DNA of 64,000 nt from positions 1 to 64,000 of the forward strand of contig NZ_FNCI01000017.1 of assembly GCF_900100755.1 (NCBI RefSeq), read 5' to 3'. The notes beneath the pieces are model-generated. The model made no database searches and was not told the DNA's origin. It worked only from the letters and a program-made list of their open reading frames with translations. The position numbers were made by a program, and so were the translations under genes. The stretch is from Onishia taeanensis (GTDB lineage Bacteria; Pseudomonadota; Gammaproteobacteria; Pseudomonadales; Halomonadaceae). Of this stretch, positions 36,805 to 45,575 are shown piece by piece (the stretch's first letter is position 1; each line of letters opens with the position of its first letter).

Positions 36805-37187
36805 CATGGAAATGGGTTTACACCAAGCAAACCCAGAAAAATGCCAAGAAGCTAGCGTATGATGGCGCTAAACGTCTCCAACCTCGGATATCCATGACGC
36901 CTATAGAAGCGAAAAACCTGCCGGTCAGCGAGGTCGCCTGCTCGAACTGCCAGGCCTGCTGCTGCCGGTTGGAAGTGGTCATCTTGACCGACACCGGCGT
37001 GCCGGAACGCTATATCGAGGTGGACGAGTGGGGCGGAGAGACGATGCGCCGCCTGGAGGATGGCTGGTGCTCGGCACTCGATCGCGACACCTTGATGTGC
37101 TCGATTTATGAGAACCGGCCGCTGATTTGCCGGGAGTTCGAAATGGCCTCCGATGAGTGCCTTACCGAGCGCGCGGCGAGCATGTAG
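36801..37187 (+). CDS. In-frame fusion of a toxin N-terminal stub and a YkgJ cysteine-cluster protein
   Basis: The 128-codon frame begins with GTG overlapping the antitoxin stop. Codons 1 to about 25 (TWKWVYTKQTQKNAKKLA) match the N-terminus of YoeB/Txe ribonuclease toxins, and the rest of the toxin, with its catalytic residues, is missing. From about residue 32 (MTPIEAKNLPVSEVACSNCQ, ATG at 36894) it is a YkgJ-type protein with Cys clusters in CSNCQACCC, GWCSALD, MCSIYENRPLICREFE and ECL. These cysteines probably bind zinc or iron. YkgJ genes often neighbour polA in related genomes, so the YkgJ part is likely ancestral and the stub is what remains of the island. YkgJ may now be translated from either start. 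Confidence 0.8.
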   Translation: MTWKWVYTKQTQKNAKKLAYDGAKRLQPRISMTPIEAKNLPVSEVACSNCQACCCRLEVVILTDTGVPERYIEVDEWGGETMRRLEDGWCSALDRDTLMCSIYENRPLICREFEMASDECLTERAASM

Positions 37188-37230
37188 CGCATTCAAGCAC
37201 GGCTTATCCAGCCAGCGCTTACCCTACCCA

Positions 37231-37272
37231 CATCCGCCCATATCCGCCCACATCCGCCCGGCCAAAGCCGGG
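37231..37272. repeat. Triplicate 10-bp repeat and hairpin between convergent genes
   Basis: Three 10-base units (CATCCGCCCA, TATCCGCCCA, CATCCGCCCG) occupy 37231-37260. They run into a six-pair hairpin (37257-37262 with 37267-37272) followed by CTGATGCTTTTG. The hairpin may terminate the YkgJ transcript before it meets the end of polA. Confidence 0.6.
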
Positions 37273-37304
37273 CTGATGCTTTTGTGCTGATACTTGCTAC
37301 TGCC

Positions 37305-40076
37305 TCAGTGGGCTTCATCCCAGTTGATGCCGCTCTCGGCCTCGACGATCAGCGGTACCTTCAGGTCGGCGGCGTCACGCATGCGGGCCTTCACGGCATC
37401 GATGAAGTCATCGACCTGCTCGTCTTTCACCTCGAAGACCAGTTCGTCGTGCACCTGCATGACCATCCAGGCATCCATCTCGCCGTCCATCAGCCAGGCG
37501 TGCACGTCAATCATGGCGCGCTTTATGATATCGGCGGCGGTGCCCTGCATGGGTGCGTTGATGGCGGTGCGTTCGGCGGCCTGGCGGCGCCCCTGGTTCT
37601 GCGCCTTGATCTCGGGCAGGTAGAGCCGGCGGCCGGCGACGGTCTCGACGAAGCCGTCGTCGGCGGCCTGGGCGCGGATGCGCTCCATGTAACGGGCCAC
37701 GCCCGGATAGCGGTCGAAGTAGCGGTCGATGTAGGTCTGGGCCTGGTTGCGCTCGATGTTGAGCTGCTTGCCGAGCCCCCAGGCGCTCATGCCGTAGATC
37801 AGCCCGAAGTTGATGGCCTTGGCGCTGCGCCGCTGGTCGCTGGAAACCTTATCAAGCTCGACGCCGAATACCTCCGCGGCGGTAGCGGCGTGAATGTCAC
37901 GATCCTCGGCGAAGGCTTCCAGCAGGCCGGCGTCCTCGGAGAGATGCGCCATGATGCGCAGCTCGATCTGCGAGTAGTCGGCGGCGACGATCTTGTAGCC
38001 GGGCCTGGCGATGAAGGCCTGGCGGATCTTGCGCCCCTCCTCGGTGCGGATCGGGATGTTCTGCAGGTTGGGATCGCTTGATGACAGCCGCCCGGTGGCG
38101 GTAACCGCCTGGTGATAGCTGGTATGCACCCGGCCGGTGGCCTTGTTGACCAGCAGCGGCAGCTTGTCGGTGTAGGTCGATTTGAGCTTTGAGAGCCCGC
38201 GATGCTCGATGATCACCTTGGGCAGCGGGAAGTCCAGCGCCAGCTCCTCGAGCACCGCTTCGGCGGTGGAAGGCGCGCCCTTGGGGGTCTTCTTCTTGAC
38301 CGGCAGCTTCTGCTCCTCGAAGAGGATCTCGGCGAGCTGCTTGGGCGAGCCCAGGTTGAACTCGCGGCCGGCGAGTTCGTGGGCGCTGGCCTCTAGCTCG
38401 CGGATGCGCGTCGCAAGCTCCTGGCTCTGGGTGTGCAGGCGCTCGGCGTCCAGGGCCACGCCGGTACGCTCGATGTGCGACAGCACCGGAATCAGCGGCC
38501 GCTCGAGGGCGTCCAGCACCTCGCTGACACGGCCTTCCTGCTCGAGGCGCGGGCGCAGCTCGTGGTGCAGGCGCAGGGTAATGTCGACGTCCTCGCAGGC
38601 GTAGGGGGCGGCCTGTTCGAGGGCGATCTGGTTGAAGGTCAGCTGCTTGGCGCCCTTGCCGGCGATCTCCTCGAAGCTCACCGTCTTCTCGCCCAGGTAT
38701 TTCAGCGCCAGCGAGTCCATGTCGTGGCGGGTGGCGGTGGAGTTGAGCACATAGGACTCGAGCATGGTGTCGTGCAGCGGCCCGGCGACCCGGATGCCAT
38801 AGCTCGCCAATACCGAGATATCGTACTTGAGGTTCTGGCCGATCTTGGCCTTGCTGGCATCCTCGAGCAGCGGCGTCAGCGCCTCGAGCACCGCCTTACG
38901 ATCGAGCTGGGCGGGGGCATCGAGATAGTCGTGCGCCAGCGGTACATAGGCGGCTTCGCCGGCCTTGAGCGCCAGCCCGACGCCGACGATCTCGGCCTCC
39001 ATGTAGTTGAGGCTCGTGGTCTCGAGATCGAAGCAGAAGGCTTCGCTGGCCTTGAGACGCTCGAGCCAGGCATCGAAGTCGACCTGCTCCAGGATGACGT
39101 GATCCTCACGGGTGCTGGCCGGCGCTTCCTGATCTTCCTCTTCCGGCTCGTCGGCCGCATCGCTTTCGCCAGCGACCGCCGCGCTGATGCTCTCGTCCTT
39201 GCCTTCGAGCAGGTCGGAAAGCCAGGCCTTGAATTCCATCTCCCGGTACAGCTCGGTCAGCGCCTCGCGGTCCGGATGCGCGATGTCGAGATCATCAAGC
39301 CCGACCGGCAGCTCGCAGTCGGTCTTGATGGTGGCGAGTTTGTACGACAGAAAGGCCTCGTCGCGGTGTGCGTCGAGTTTCTTGCCCAGCGTCTTGGCGC
39401 CGCGGAAGCTCAGCGTCTTGATGCGTTCCAGATCGCCGTAGATGGTGTCGAGGCCGCCCTGCATGCCCTGCAGCAGGCCAAGCGCCGTCTTCTCGCCCAC
39501 CCCCGGCACGCCGGGAATGTTGTCGACCTTGTCGCCCATCAGCGCCAGGAAGTCGATGATCAGCTCCGGCGGCAAGCCGAACTTGTCCTTCACCCCATCC
39601 ACGTCCAGGGTCTCGCCCTTCATGGTATTGACCAGGGTGATGTGGCCATTCACCAGCTGGGCCATGTCCTTGTCGCCGGTGGAGATCACCGCATCGCGTC
39701 CGGCCTCGGTGGCATGGCGGGCCAGGGTGCCGATGACGTCATCGGCCTCGACCCCTTCGACGCACAGAAGCGGCAGGCCCAGCGCCTTCACGCAGTCATG
39801 CAGCGGCTGTACCTGGCTGCGCAGGTCATCCGGCATAGGCGGGCGCTGCGCCTTGTACTGCTCGAACATCTCGTCGCGGAAGGTCTTGCCCTTGGCATCG
39901 AAGACCACCGCCATCGGACTGTCCGGATACTGTTTGATCAGGCTCTTGAGCATGTTGATCACGCCCTTCACGGCCCCGGTCGGCTGACCCTTGGAGGTGG
40001 TCAGCGGCGGCAGGGCATGGAAGGCGCGATACAGGTACGAGGAGCCGTCGACGAGGACGATGGGCGGGGTGGCCAT
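37305..40076 (-). CDS. polA: DNA polymerase I
   Basis: The product has 923 residues starting [19 protein letters not shown]. The 5'-nuclease domain (1 to about 300) has GDKDMAQLV and the helix-hairpin-helix [14 protein letters not shown]. The 3'-5' exonuclease domain has [10 protein letters not shown] (Asp and Glu metal ligands) and is therefore probably active. The polymerase domain has motif [12 protein letters not shown], the O-helix [14 protein letters not shown] and motif [11 protein letters not shown]. An acidic linker ([11 protein letters not shown]) separates nuclease and exonuclease. It acts in gap repair and Okazaki fragment processing. The length is normal for the family. Confidence 0.98.
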   Translation of the reverse strand: MATPPIVLVDGSSYLYRAFHALPPLTTSKGQPTGAVKGVINMLKSLIKQYPDSPMAVVFDAKGKTFRDEMFEQYKAQRPPMPDDLRSQVQPLHDCVKALGLPLLCVEGVEADDVIGTLARHATEAGRDAVISTGDKDMAQLVNGHITLVNTMKGETLDVDGVKDKFGLPPELIIDFLALMGDKVDNIPGVPGVGEKTALGLLQGMQGGLDTIYGDLERIKTLSFRGAKTLGKKLDAHRDEAFLSYKLATIKTDCELPVGLDDLDIAHPDREALTELYREMEFKAWLSDLLEGKDESISAAVAGESDAADEPEEEDQEAPASTREDHVILEQVDFDAWLERLKASEAFCFDLETTSLNYMEAEIVGVGLALKAGEAAYVPLAHDYLDAPAQLDRKAVLEALTPLLEDASKAKIGQNLKYDISVLASYGIRVAGPLHDTMLESYVLNSTATRHDMDSLALKYLGEKTVSFEEIAGKGAKQLTFNQIALEQAAPYACEDVDITLRLHHELRPRLEQEGRVSEVLDALERPLIPVLSHIERTGVALDAERLHTQSQELATRIRELEASAHELAGREFNLGSPKQLAEILFEEQKLPVKKKTPKGAPSTAEAVLEELALDFPLPKVIIEHRGLSKLKSTYTDKLPLLVNKATGRVHTSYHQAVTATGRLSSSDPNLQNIPIRTEEGRKIRQAFIARPGYKIVAADYSQIELRIMAHLSEDAGLLEAFAEDRDIHAATAAEVFGVELDKVSSDQRRSAKAINFGLIYGMSAWGLGKQLNIERNQAQTYIDRYFDRYPGVARYMERIRAQAADDGFVETVAGRRLYLPEIKAQNQGRRQAAERTAINAPMQGTAADIIKRAMIDVHAWLMDGEMDAWMVMQVHDELVFEVKDEQVDDFIDAVKARMRDAADLKVPLIVEAESGINWDEAH

Positions 40077-40220
40077 AAATACCAATTCCTTGAGCAAGAT
40101 CACTGCCTCCCATGATACGCAGCTCCCTGCATCACGTCAGGCTCGCCTAGCGCTATCGAGCTGACCTACACTGGCGAGACAAGCGTGAACACTGTTTCGC
40201 TGATATATCGGGAGCTCACC

Positions 40221-40529
40221 ATGTTCGCCATATCGCGTCGCCTTATCCTCACCGCAGGCTTCGGCCTGTTCCTGATCATCGGCTCGTGCCTGGCCACCAC
40301 GGCCCCGGCACTGGCCCAGTCCGCCGATGTCGAACCAGACGTCACCATCCGCCAGCAGGAAGACCGCACCATCGAGGAATACCGGGTCAACGGCCAGCTC
40401 TACGCGATCAAGATCACGCCCAAGGTGGGGCCCTCCTATTTCCTGATCGATGAAGACGGCGATGGCAACTTCGCCCGCCAATCCGGCGATCAGATCGCGA
40501 TTCCCAGTTGGGTGCTGGTCGAGTGGTAG
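40221..40529 (+). CDS. DUF2782 exported protein
   Basis: The product has 102 residues with GGGAG before the ATG. A signal peptide ends near ALAQS (residue 34). The mature domain PDVTIRQQEDRTIEEYRVNG and KITPKVGPSYFLIDEDGDG matches DUF2782, a small periplasmic protein found next to polA and the choline-kinase-type thrB in many Pseudomonas and Halomonas relatives. It is divergent from polA. The function is unknown. Confidence 0.85.
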   Translation: MFAISRRLILTAGFGLFLIIGSCLATTAPALAQSADVEPDVTIRQQEDRTIEEYRVNGQLYAIKITPKVGPSYFLIDEDGDGNFARQSGDQIAIPSWVLVEW

Positions 40530-40701
40530 ATCGGCGCTTGGCCCGGCACCGGTTGTGAAGGTCTATTCGCCCATCATCCGCTAGCCTTTAGGCCTGTTGC
40601 AGACACAGGACGTCACTCAGCCGACGGACTGACGACATGGGCCGTGCATCGCGCCGGCAAGACGGTACAATGTGCCGTTTGGCATTCCTGGCGAGAGAGA
40701 C

Positions 40702-41649
40702 ATGGCCGTATTCACCCCGCTTGACGACGCGCAGGTCGCCGACTTCCTGACACGCTTCGAGGCAGGCTCCTTGAAGGAGCTGAAGGGCGTGGCCAGCGGT
40801 ACCGAGAACACCACCTATTTCGTGACCACCGACTCTCGCGAGCTGGTGCTGACGCTGTTCGAGCAGGGCGAACACGAGGAGCTGCCGTTCTTCGTCGACC
40901 TGCTCGACTACCTCGATGAGCATCGGCTGCCGGTGCCCGGCCCACTGCACGATCGCGATGGCGTCGCCCTGCAGAGCCTCGCCGGCAAGCCCGCGCTGCT
41001 GTTTCCGCGCATGCCCGGCAAGCACCCCACCGCGCCCAGCATCGCCCAGTGCAGCGCCCTCGGCGACACCCTTGGCCATATGCATTCGGTGTCGCGCCAC
41101 TTCGAGGGCCAGCGCCCCAATCCCCGCGATCTGCACTGGCTGGCCCCCATGCACCACCGGGTGCTGGCCTATCTCTCGCCCGAGGACCAGGCGCTGATGA
41201 GCGATGAGATCGACACCTATCAGGCCTTCTTCGGCGATGCGTCCGACCTGCCCCAGGGCGCCATTCACGGCGACCTGTTCCGCGACAACACCCTGTTCGA
41301 CGGCGAGCAGCTGGGCGGCATCATCGACTTCTATAATGGCTGCACTGGCGATCTGCTCTTCGACCTGGCGATCGTCATCAACGACTGGGCCACCGACGAT
41401 GACGGGCGCCTGAACAAGGAACGCCACGACGCCATTCTCACGGCGTATCAGACCCGCAGGGAGCTGACCTGCAGCGAGCGCGATGCCTGGCCGATGATGC
41501 TGCGCATGACCGCACTGCGCTATTGGCTCTCGCGGCTGCTGGTGGTCTACGTGGATCCGCCCGCTCACGACCTCACGCCCCATGACCCCCAGCGTTTCCG
41601 CACCATTCTCGGCCAGCGCCTCAAGGGCGCCCTGCCGCTGCCGGCCTGA
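40702..41649 (+). CDS. thrB: Homoserine kinase, choline-kinase fold (ThrB type II)
   Basis: The product has 315 residues starting MAVFTPLDDAQVADFL. LKGVASGTENTTYFV is the N-lobe nucleotide loop, IHGDLFRDNTLF the catalytic Brenner-like motif and GIIDFYNGC the metal-binding DFG-like motif. This aminoglycoside-phosphotransferase-fold enzyme phosphorylates homoserine in threonine synthesis, as in Pseudomonas, and is unrelated to the GHMP-type E. coli ThrB. The other threonine genes are not in the window. Confidence 0.9.
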   Translation: MAVFTPLDDAQVADFLTRFEAGSLKELKGVASGTENTTYFVTTDSRELVLTLFEQGEHEELPFFVDLLDYLDEHRLPVPGPLHDRDGVALQSLAGKPALLFPRMPGKHPTAPSIAQCSALGDTLGHMHSVSRHFEGQRPNPRDLHWLAPMHHRVLAYLSPEDQALMSDEIDTYQAFFGDASDLPQGAIHGDLFRDNTLFDGEQLGGIIDFYNGCTGDLLFDLAIVINDWATDDDGRLNKERHDAILTAYQTRRELTCSERDAWPMMLRMTALRYWLSRLLVVYVDPPAHDLTPHDPQRFRTILGQRLKGALPLPA

Positions 41650-41683
41650 CCGAACGGCGGCTACTCCCAGCCCCCTGCTCATC

Positions 41684-41720
41684 GCGACGCCCGCCGATAG
41701 ATTCGGCGGGCGTCGTCGTT
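41684..41720 (+). terminator. Stem-loop terminator after thrB
   Basis: A perfect 13-pair stem (41684-41696 with 41703-41715) with a six-base loop and the tail TCGTTTG lies 35 bases past the stop codon. It is strong in the stem and weak in the T tract. Confidence 0.65.
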
Positions 41721-41878
41721 TGCGGCTTCGCTCGTGCGGTTCGGCAAACGCTAAGATTGCGTTAAGTCACCGCCGCTAAGGTTCTTCCGCGCATTCAAGA
41801 CGCCCCTGCTGCCCATGTCGCCGGCAAGGCAACTCGCATTGCAGCGCGAACGGAGTGGCCTAGCGCCAAGGAGCCCTA

Positions 41879-43570
41879 ATGACACGATCCCCCCAGCTTG
41901 GCAACGCGCTGACGCTGCTTGGCCTCTATCTGCTGGTGACGCTTGCCGCCCTCGCCCGGCCCTATATCCCCATCGATGAGACCCGCTATTTAAGCGTGGC
42001 CTGGGAAATGTGGGAAAAGGGGCAGTTCCTGGTGCCGCATATGAACGGCGAGGCCTATTCCCATAAGCCGCCCCTGCTGTTCTGGCTAATGCAGCTCGGC
42101 TGGACGGTCGGCGGCGTCAACGGCGTCTGGCCCAAGCTGATCATGCCACTGGCCGCCCTGCTGGCGCACTTCCATCTCTACCGCCTGGCACGGCGCATGG
42201 GCAACGCCGCCTTCGCCTGGCGCGCCACCCTGATTCTGGGGGCCATGCTGCTATGGGTGACCTACAGCGGCGTGGTGATGTTCGATGTGCTGCTCACCGC
42301 CTGCATTCTGGGCGCCATCGTACCGTTGATCAGCGTCGATGGTGGTGTTCCCGGTCGCAAGCAGTGGTTGATCGCCGGGGCCTGGCTCGGGCTCGCGCTA
42401 CTGGCCAAGGGGCCGGTGGCACTGCTCACCTGGGGCATCGTCTTCCTCAGTGCACCGCTGTGGCGCGAGAAGACGCCCGGCGCCTGGTGGCGTGGCGGCG
42501 CAATGACATTGGGTGTGGGCATTCTGATGCTGCTGTGCTGGGCGCTACCCGCCGCCTGGCAGGGCGGCGATGCCTTTGCGCGGATGCTGCTGTGGGGCCA
42601 GACCGCCGATCGCATGGTCAACGCCTTCGACCACGCCCGCCCCTGGTACTGGTACCTATACTGCCTGCCGCTGCTGCTGTTTCCCGCACTGTTATGGCCG
42701 CGCCTCTATCCGCGGCGCCGGGCCGCATCTGACTCTCAACCACACGACGCCCAGCCCGGCACCGATTCGTCACCTTCTACGATCAGCTCGCGCCTGGCGC
42801 GCCTGCCCTGGCTGTGGACGCTGGGCGGCTTCGCCATCTTCACCCTGATCAGCGCCAAGCAGGTGCATTACCTGATGCCGCTGTTGCCAGGGCTTGCGCT
42901 GATCGCTGCCCAGGCGCTGGGCCGCGCCAGCCAGACGCCGACCCGTCTATGGGGGCTTGGACTCGGCTGGGGCCTGCTGGCGGCTGCCGGCTTCGGGCTG
43001 TGGCTATTCGGCAAGCCGTCGCTTAGCGGCGATATCGACCCGCTGGGCGCCGCTCTGCTGATGGCGGTCGCCGCCGGTGCGCTGGCCTGGCGCTGGAGAT
43101 CGCTTCAGACGGCACTGCGCGGCCTGGTGCTGATCAATGGCCTGGCCTTCGTGGCCACCGTGCATGTGATGCTCGCGCCGCTGTGGTCGGCCTACGATGT
43201 GGCGCCGCCCGCGCGCCTGATCGCCGAATGGCAGGCAGATCATGGCCCGGTCGCCATAGAAGACATGAGCTACCAGGCGACCTTCCAGTTCGCCGGACGC
43301 TTCACCGAGCCACTCGCAGAGCTCGACGACCAGGACATCCCCGCCTGGCGGCGTGCTCATCCCGATGGCCTGGTGGTACTGCATATCCGCCACCAGAAGG
43401 ATGCTCCCGAGCAGTCGACCGTCTTCCCCTATCGTGGCCACTACCTGGCGCTGGAACCGGCGACACCGCCCGACGAGGCCGCCACGCCTGCCGACCCCGT
43501 AGCTGCCGTGACGACAGCAACGGAGGCAACGACAAAGGCAACGACAGCCGATGAGGGCTCAAGCTCCTGA
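41879..43570 (+). CDS. ArnT-like lipid-linked sugar glycosyltransferase
   Basis: This 563-residue polytopic protein has GT83-family features: the periplasmic loop PIDETRYLSVAWEMWEKGQF and the following AYSHKPPLLFWLMQLGW. ArnT transfers 4-amino-4-deoxy-L-arabinose to lipid A; without arn genes around it the donor here is uncertain. The C-terminal soluble part is short and ends in an Ala/Thr/Pro-rich low-complexity tail. AAGGAG precedes the ATG. The gene's end lies upstream of the speA start on the same strand. Confidence 0.82.
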   Translation: MTRSPQLGNALTLLGLYLLVTLAALARPYIPIDETRYLSVAWEMWEKGQFLVPHMNGEAYSHKPPLLFWLMQLGWTVGGVNGVWPKLIMPLAALLAHFHLYRLARRMGNAAFAWRATLILGAMLLWVTYSGVVMFDVLLTACILGAIVPLISVDGGVPGRKQWLIAGAWLGLALLAKGPVALLTWGIVFLSAPLWREKTPGAWWRGGAMTLGVGILMLLCWALPAAWQGGDAFARMLLWGQTADRMVNAFDHARPWYWYLYCLPLLLFPALLWPRLYPRRRAASDSQPHDAQPGTDSSPSTISSRLARLPWLWTLGGFAIFTLISAKQVHYLMPLLPGLALIAAQALGRASQTPTRLWGLGLGWGLLAAAGFGLWLFGKPSLSGDIDPLGAALLMAVAAGALAWRWRSLQTALRGLVLINGLAFVATVHVMLAPLWSAYDVAPPARLIAEWQADHGPVAIEDMSYQATFQFAGRFTEPLAELDDQDIPAWRRAHPDGLVVLHIRHQKDAPEQSTVFPYRGHYLALEPATPPDEAATPADPVAAVTTATEATTKATTADEGSSS

Positions 43571-43646
43571 CAGTCGCGCTGCCCCGCGTCATAATGCGGC
43601 TCCGTTTCCGTCATCGCGCCGGCTCAGGCCAGCTCAGGAGAGCGAC

Positions 43647-45548
43647 ATGACCGCACCCGCCGCCAAGGCAAGACGCACCTACAACATCGACCAGTGGGGC
43701 AGCGGCTATTTCGACGTCGATGACCAGGGCCATGCCCTGGTGCGCCCGCTAGGCAGCGAGGTCGAAGGCCCCAGTCTACCGCTGGACGCCCTGGTCGACG
43801 AACTGCGTGCGGCCGGCCTGCGCCTGCCGGTGCTGGTGCGTTTCACCGATATCCTGCACGACCGGGTCGAACAGCTCTGCGCGGCCTTCGACTACGTGAT
43901 GCAGGACGAGCACTACGACGGCGGCTACACCGCTGTTTATCCGATCAAGGTCAACCAGCAGCGCCGGGTGGTCGAGGAAATTCTCGCCACTCAGGAGCGC
44001 GGCCGCGGCCGCGTCGGCCTGGAAGCCGGCAGCAAGCCGGAGCTTTTGGCCGTGCTTGCCCTCTCCGGCGACGCTCCCTCGCTGATCGTCTGCAACGGCT
44101 ACAAGGATCGCGAGTACGTGCGCCTGGCGCTGATGGGCGAAAAGCTGGGCCACAAGGTCTATCTGGTCGTCGAGAAGTTCTCCGAGCTGGAGCTGATTCT
44201 TGAAGAGGCGCGCCGCCTCGAAGTCACCCCACGCATCGGCCTGCGCGCCCGGCTGGCCTCGGTGGGCAAGGGCAAGTGGCAGAACACCGGCGGCGAGAAG
44301 TCCAAGTTCGGCCTCACCGCCAGCCAGATCCTCGAGGTGGTCGAGCGCCTGCGCGAAGCAGGCTCCCTCGAGAGCCTGCAGCTGGTTCACTTCCATCTGG
44401 GTTCACAGATCGCCAATATCCGCGACATTCAGCGTGGCCTGCGCGAATGTGCCCGCTTCTACCAGAGTCTGCGGGAACTCGGCGCGCCGGTGGATACCGT
44501 CGATGTCGGCGGCGGGCTTGGCATCGACTACGAGGGCACCCGCTCGCGCAGCGAATGTTCGATCAACTACTCGATGCGCGAATACGCCGGCAACGTGGTG
44601 GCCGCCTTCCGCCAGGCCTGCGATGCCGAAGGCCTGCCCCACCCGCACCTGATCTCTGAGTCCGGCCGCGCCCTGACCGCCCACCACGCGGTGCTGATCA
44701 CCAACGTGATCGGCGAGGAGCGCATCGGCGAGGCGCCGCCGGCGGCGCGCACCGCTCAGGACGGCGAGGTGCAGGAGCTGTGGCGGGTGCACGACCAACT
44801 GGCGGCCAGCCAGGAGCCCCGCGGCCTGGTCGAGGCCTATCACGACCTGGTGCAGGCGATGGCCGAGCTGCAGGACCGCTTCGTGCTGGGCCTTGCCGAC
44901 ATCACCGCCCGTGCCGAAGGCGAGGCCGTCTACTTCGCCGCCTGTGGCCGGCTGCGTGGCCAGCTCGATGCCCGCAACCGCGCCCACCGGGAGATCCTCG
45001 ACGAATTGGCCGAGAAGCTCGCCGACAAGCTGTTCGTGAACTTCTCGCTGTTCCAGTCGGTGCCCGATGTGTGGGGCATTCAGCAGATATTCCCGGTGCT
45101 GCCGCTCTCGGGGCTCGACCGGGAGCCGACCCGCCGCGCCGTGGTGCAGGACATCACCTGCGACAGCGACGGGCGCATCGACAGCTACGTCGACGGCCAG
45201 GGCGTCGAGGCCACCCTGCCGCTGCCGGACTGGCAGCACGACGACGAAAAGCTGCTGGGCTTCTTCCTGGTCGGCGCCTACCAGGAGATTCTCGGCGACC
45301 TGCACAACCTGTTCGGCGATACCGACTCGGTGGACGCCGCGCTCGATGCCAACGGCCGCTGGGTACTCTCAGAGGCGATTCGCGGCGACGACGTGGCCTC
45401 GGTGCTTGGCTACGTCAACTTCGATGCCGAGGTGCTGCGCGCTCGCCTGAGCCATCAGCTCGAAGCCAGCGGCCTGCCCGAAGCCCAGCGCCGCGCCTTC
45501 CTCGACGACCTGCATGCCGGGCTCAAGAGCTACACCTACCTGGGCTGA
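43647..45548 (+). CDS. speA: Biosynthetic arginine decarboxylase
   Basis: The product has 633 residues starting MTAPAAKARRTYNIDQWGSG with CAGGAGAG upstream. The PLP-binding barrel has YPIKVNQQRRVVEEIL, with the Schiff-base lysine near residue 102, and later SESGRALTAHHAVLI and QSVPDVWGIQQIFPVLPLS typical of SpeA. It converts arginine to agmatine, the first step toward putrescine. No speB or aguA is adjacent. The family length is normal. Confidence 0.96.
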   Translation: MTAPAAKARRTYNIDQWGSGYFDVDDQGHALVRPLGSEVEGPSLPLDALVDELRAAGLRLPVLVRFTDILHDRVEQLCAAFDYVMQDEHYDGGYTAVYPIKVNQQRRVVEEILATQERGRGRVGLEAGSKPELLAVLALSGDAPSLIVCNGYKDREYVRLALMGEKLGHKVYLVVEKFSELELILEEARRLEVTPRIGLRARLASVGKGKWQNTGGEKSKFGLTASQILEVVERLREAGSLESLQLVHFHLGSQIANIRDIQRGLRECARFYQSLRELGAPVDTVDVGGGLGIDYEGTRSRSECSINYSMREYAGNVVAAFRQACDAEGLPHPHLISESGRALTAHHAVLITNVIGEERIGEAPPAARTAQDGEVQELWRVHDQLAASQEPRGLVEAYHDLVQAMAELQDRFVLGLADITARAEGEAVYFAACGRLRGQLDARNRAHREILDELAEKLADKLFVNFSLFQSVPDVWGIQQIFPVLPLSGLDREPTRRAVVQDITCDSDGRIDSYVDGQGVEATLPLPDWQHDDEKLLGFFLVGAYQEILGDLHNLFGDTDSVDAALDANGRWVLSEAIRGDDVASVLGYVNFDAEVLRARLSHQLEASGLPEAQRRAFLDDLHAGLKSYTYLG

Positions 45549-45575
45549 CCATGGTTCCGCCCTAGCCGAACCTGG

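Noticed and set aside
37231..37260. Three 10-bp repeats as a CRISPR or iteron array
   Set aside because: The units are contiguous with no spacers and too few; they are a short tandem duplication between convergent genes.
38433..40115. Long plus-strand reading frame of 560 codons opposite polA
   Set aside because: It is antisense to a fully recognisable DNA polymerase I; long antisense frames are expected from GC-rich codon structure, and its residues show no family motif.
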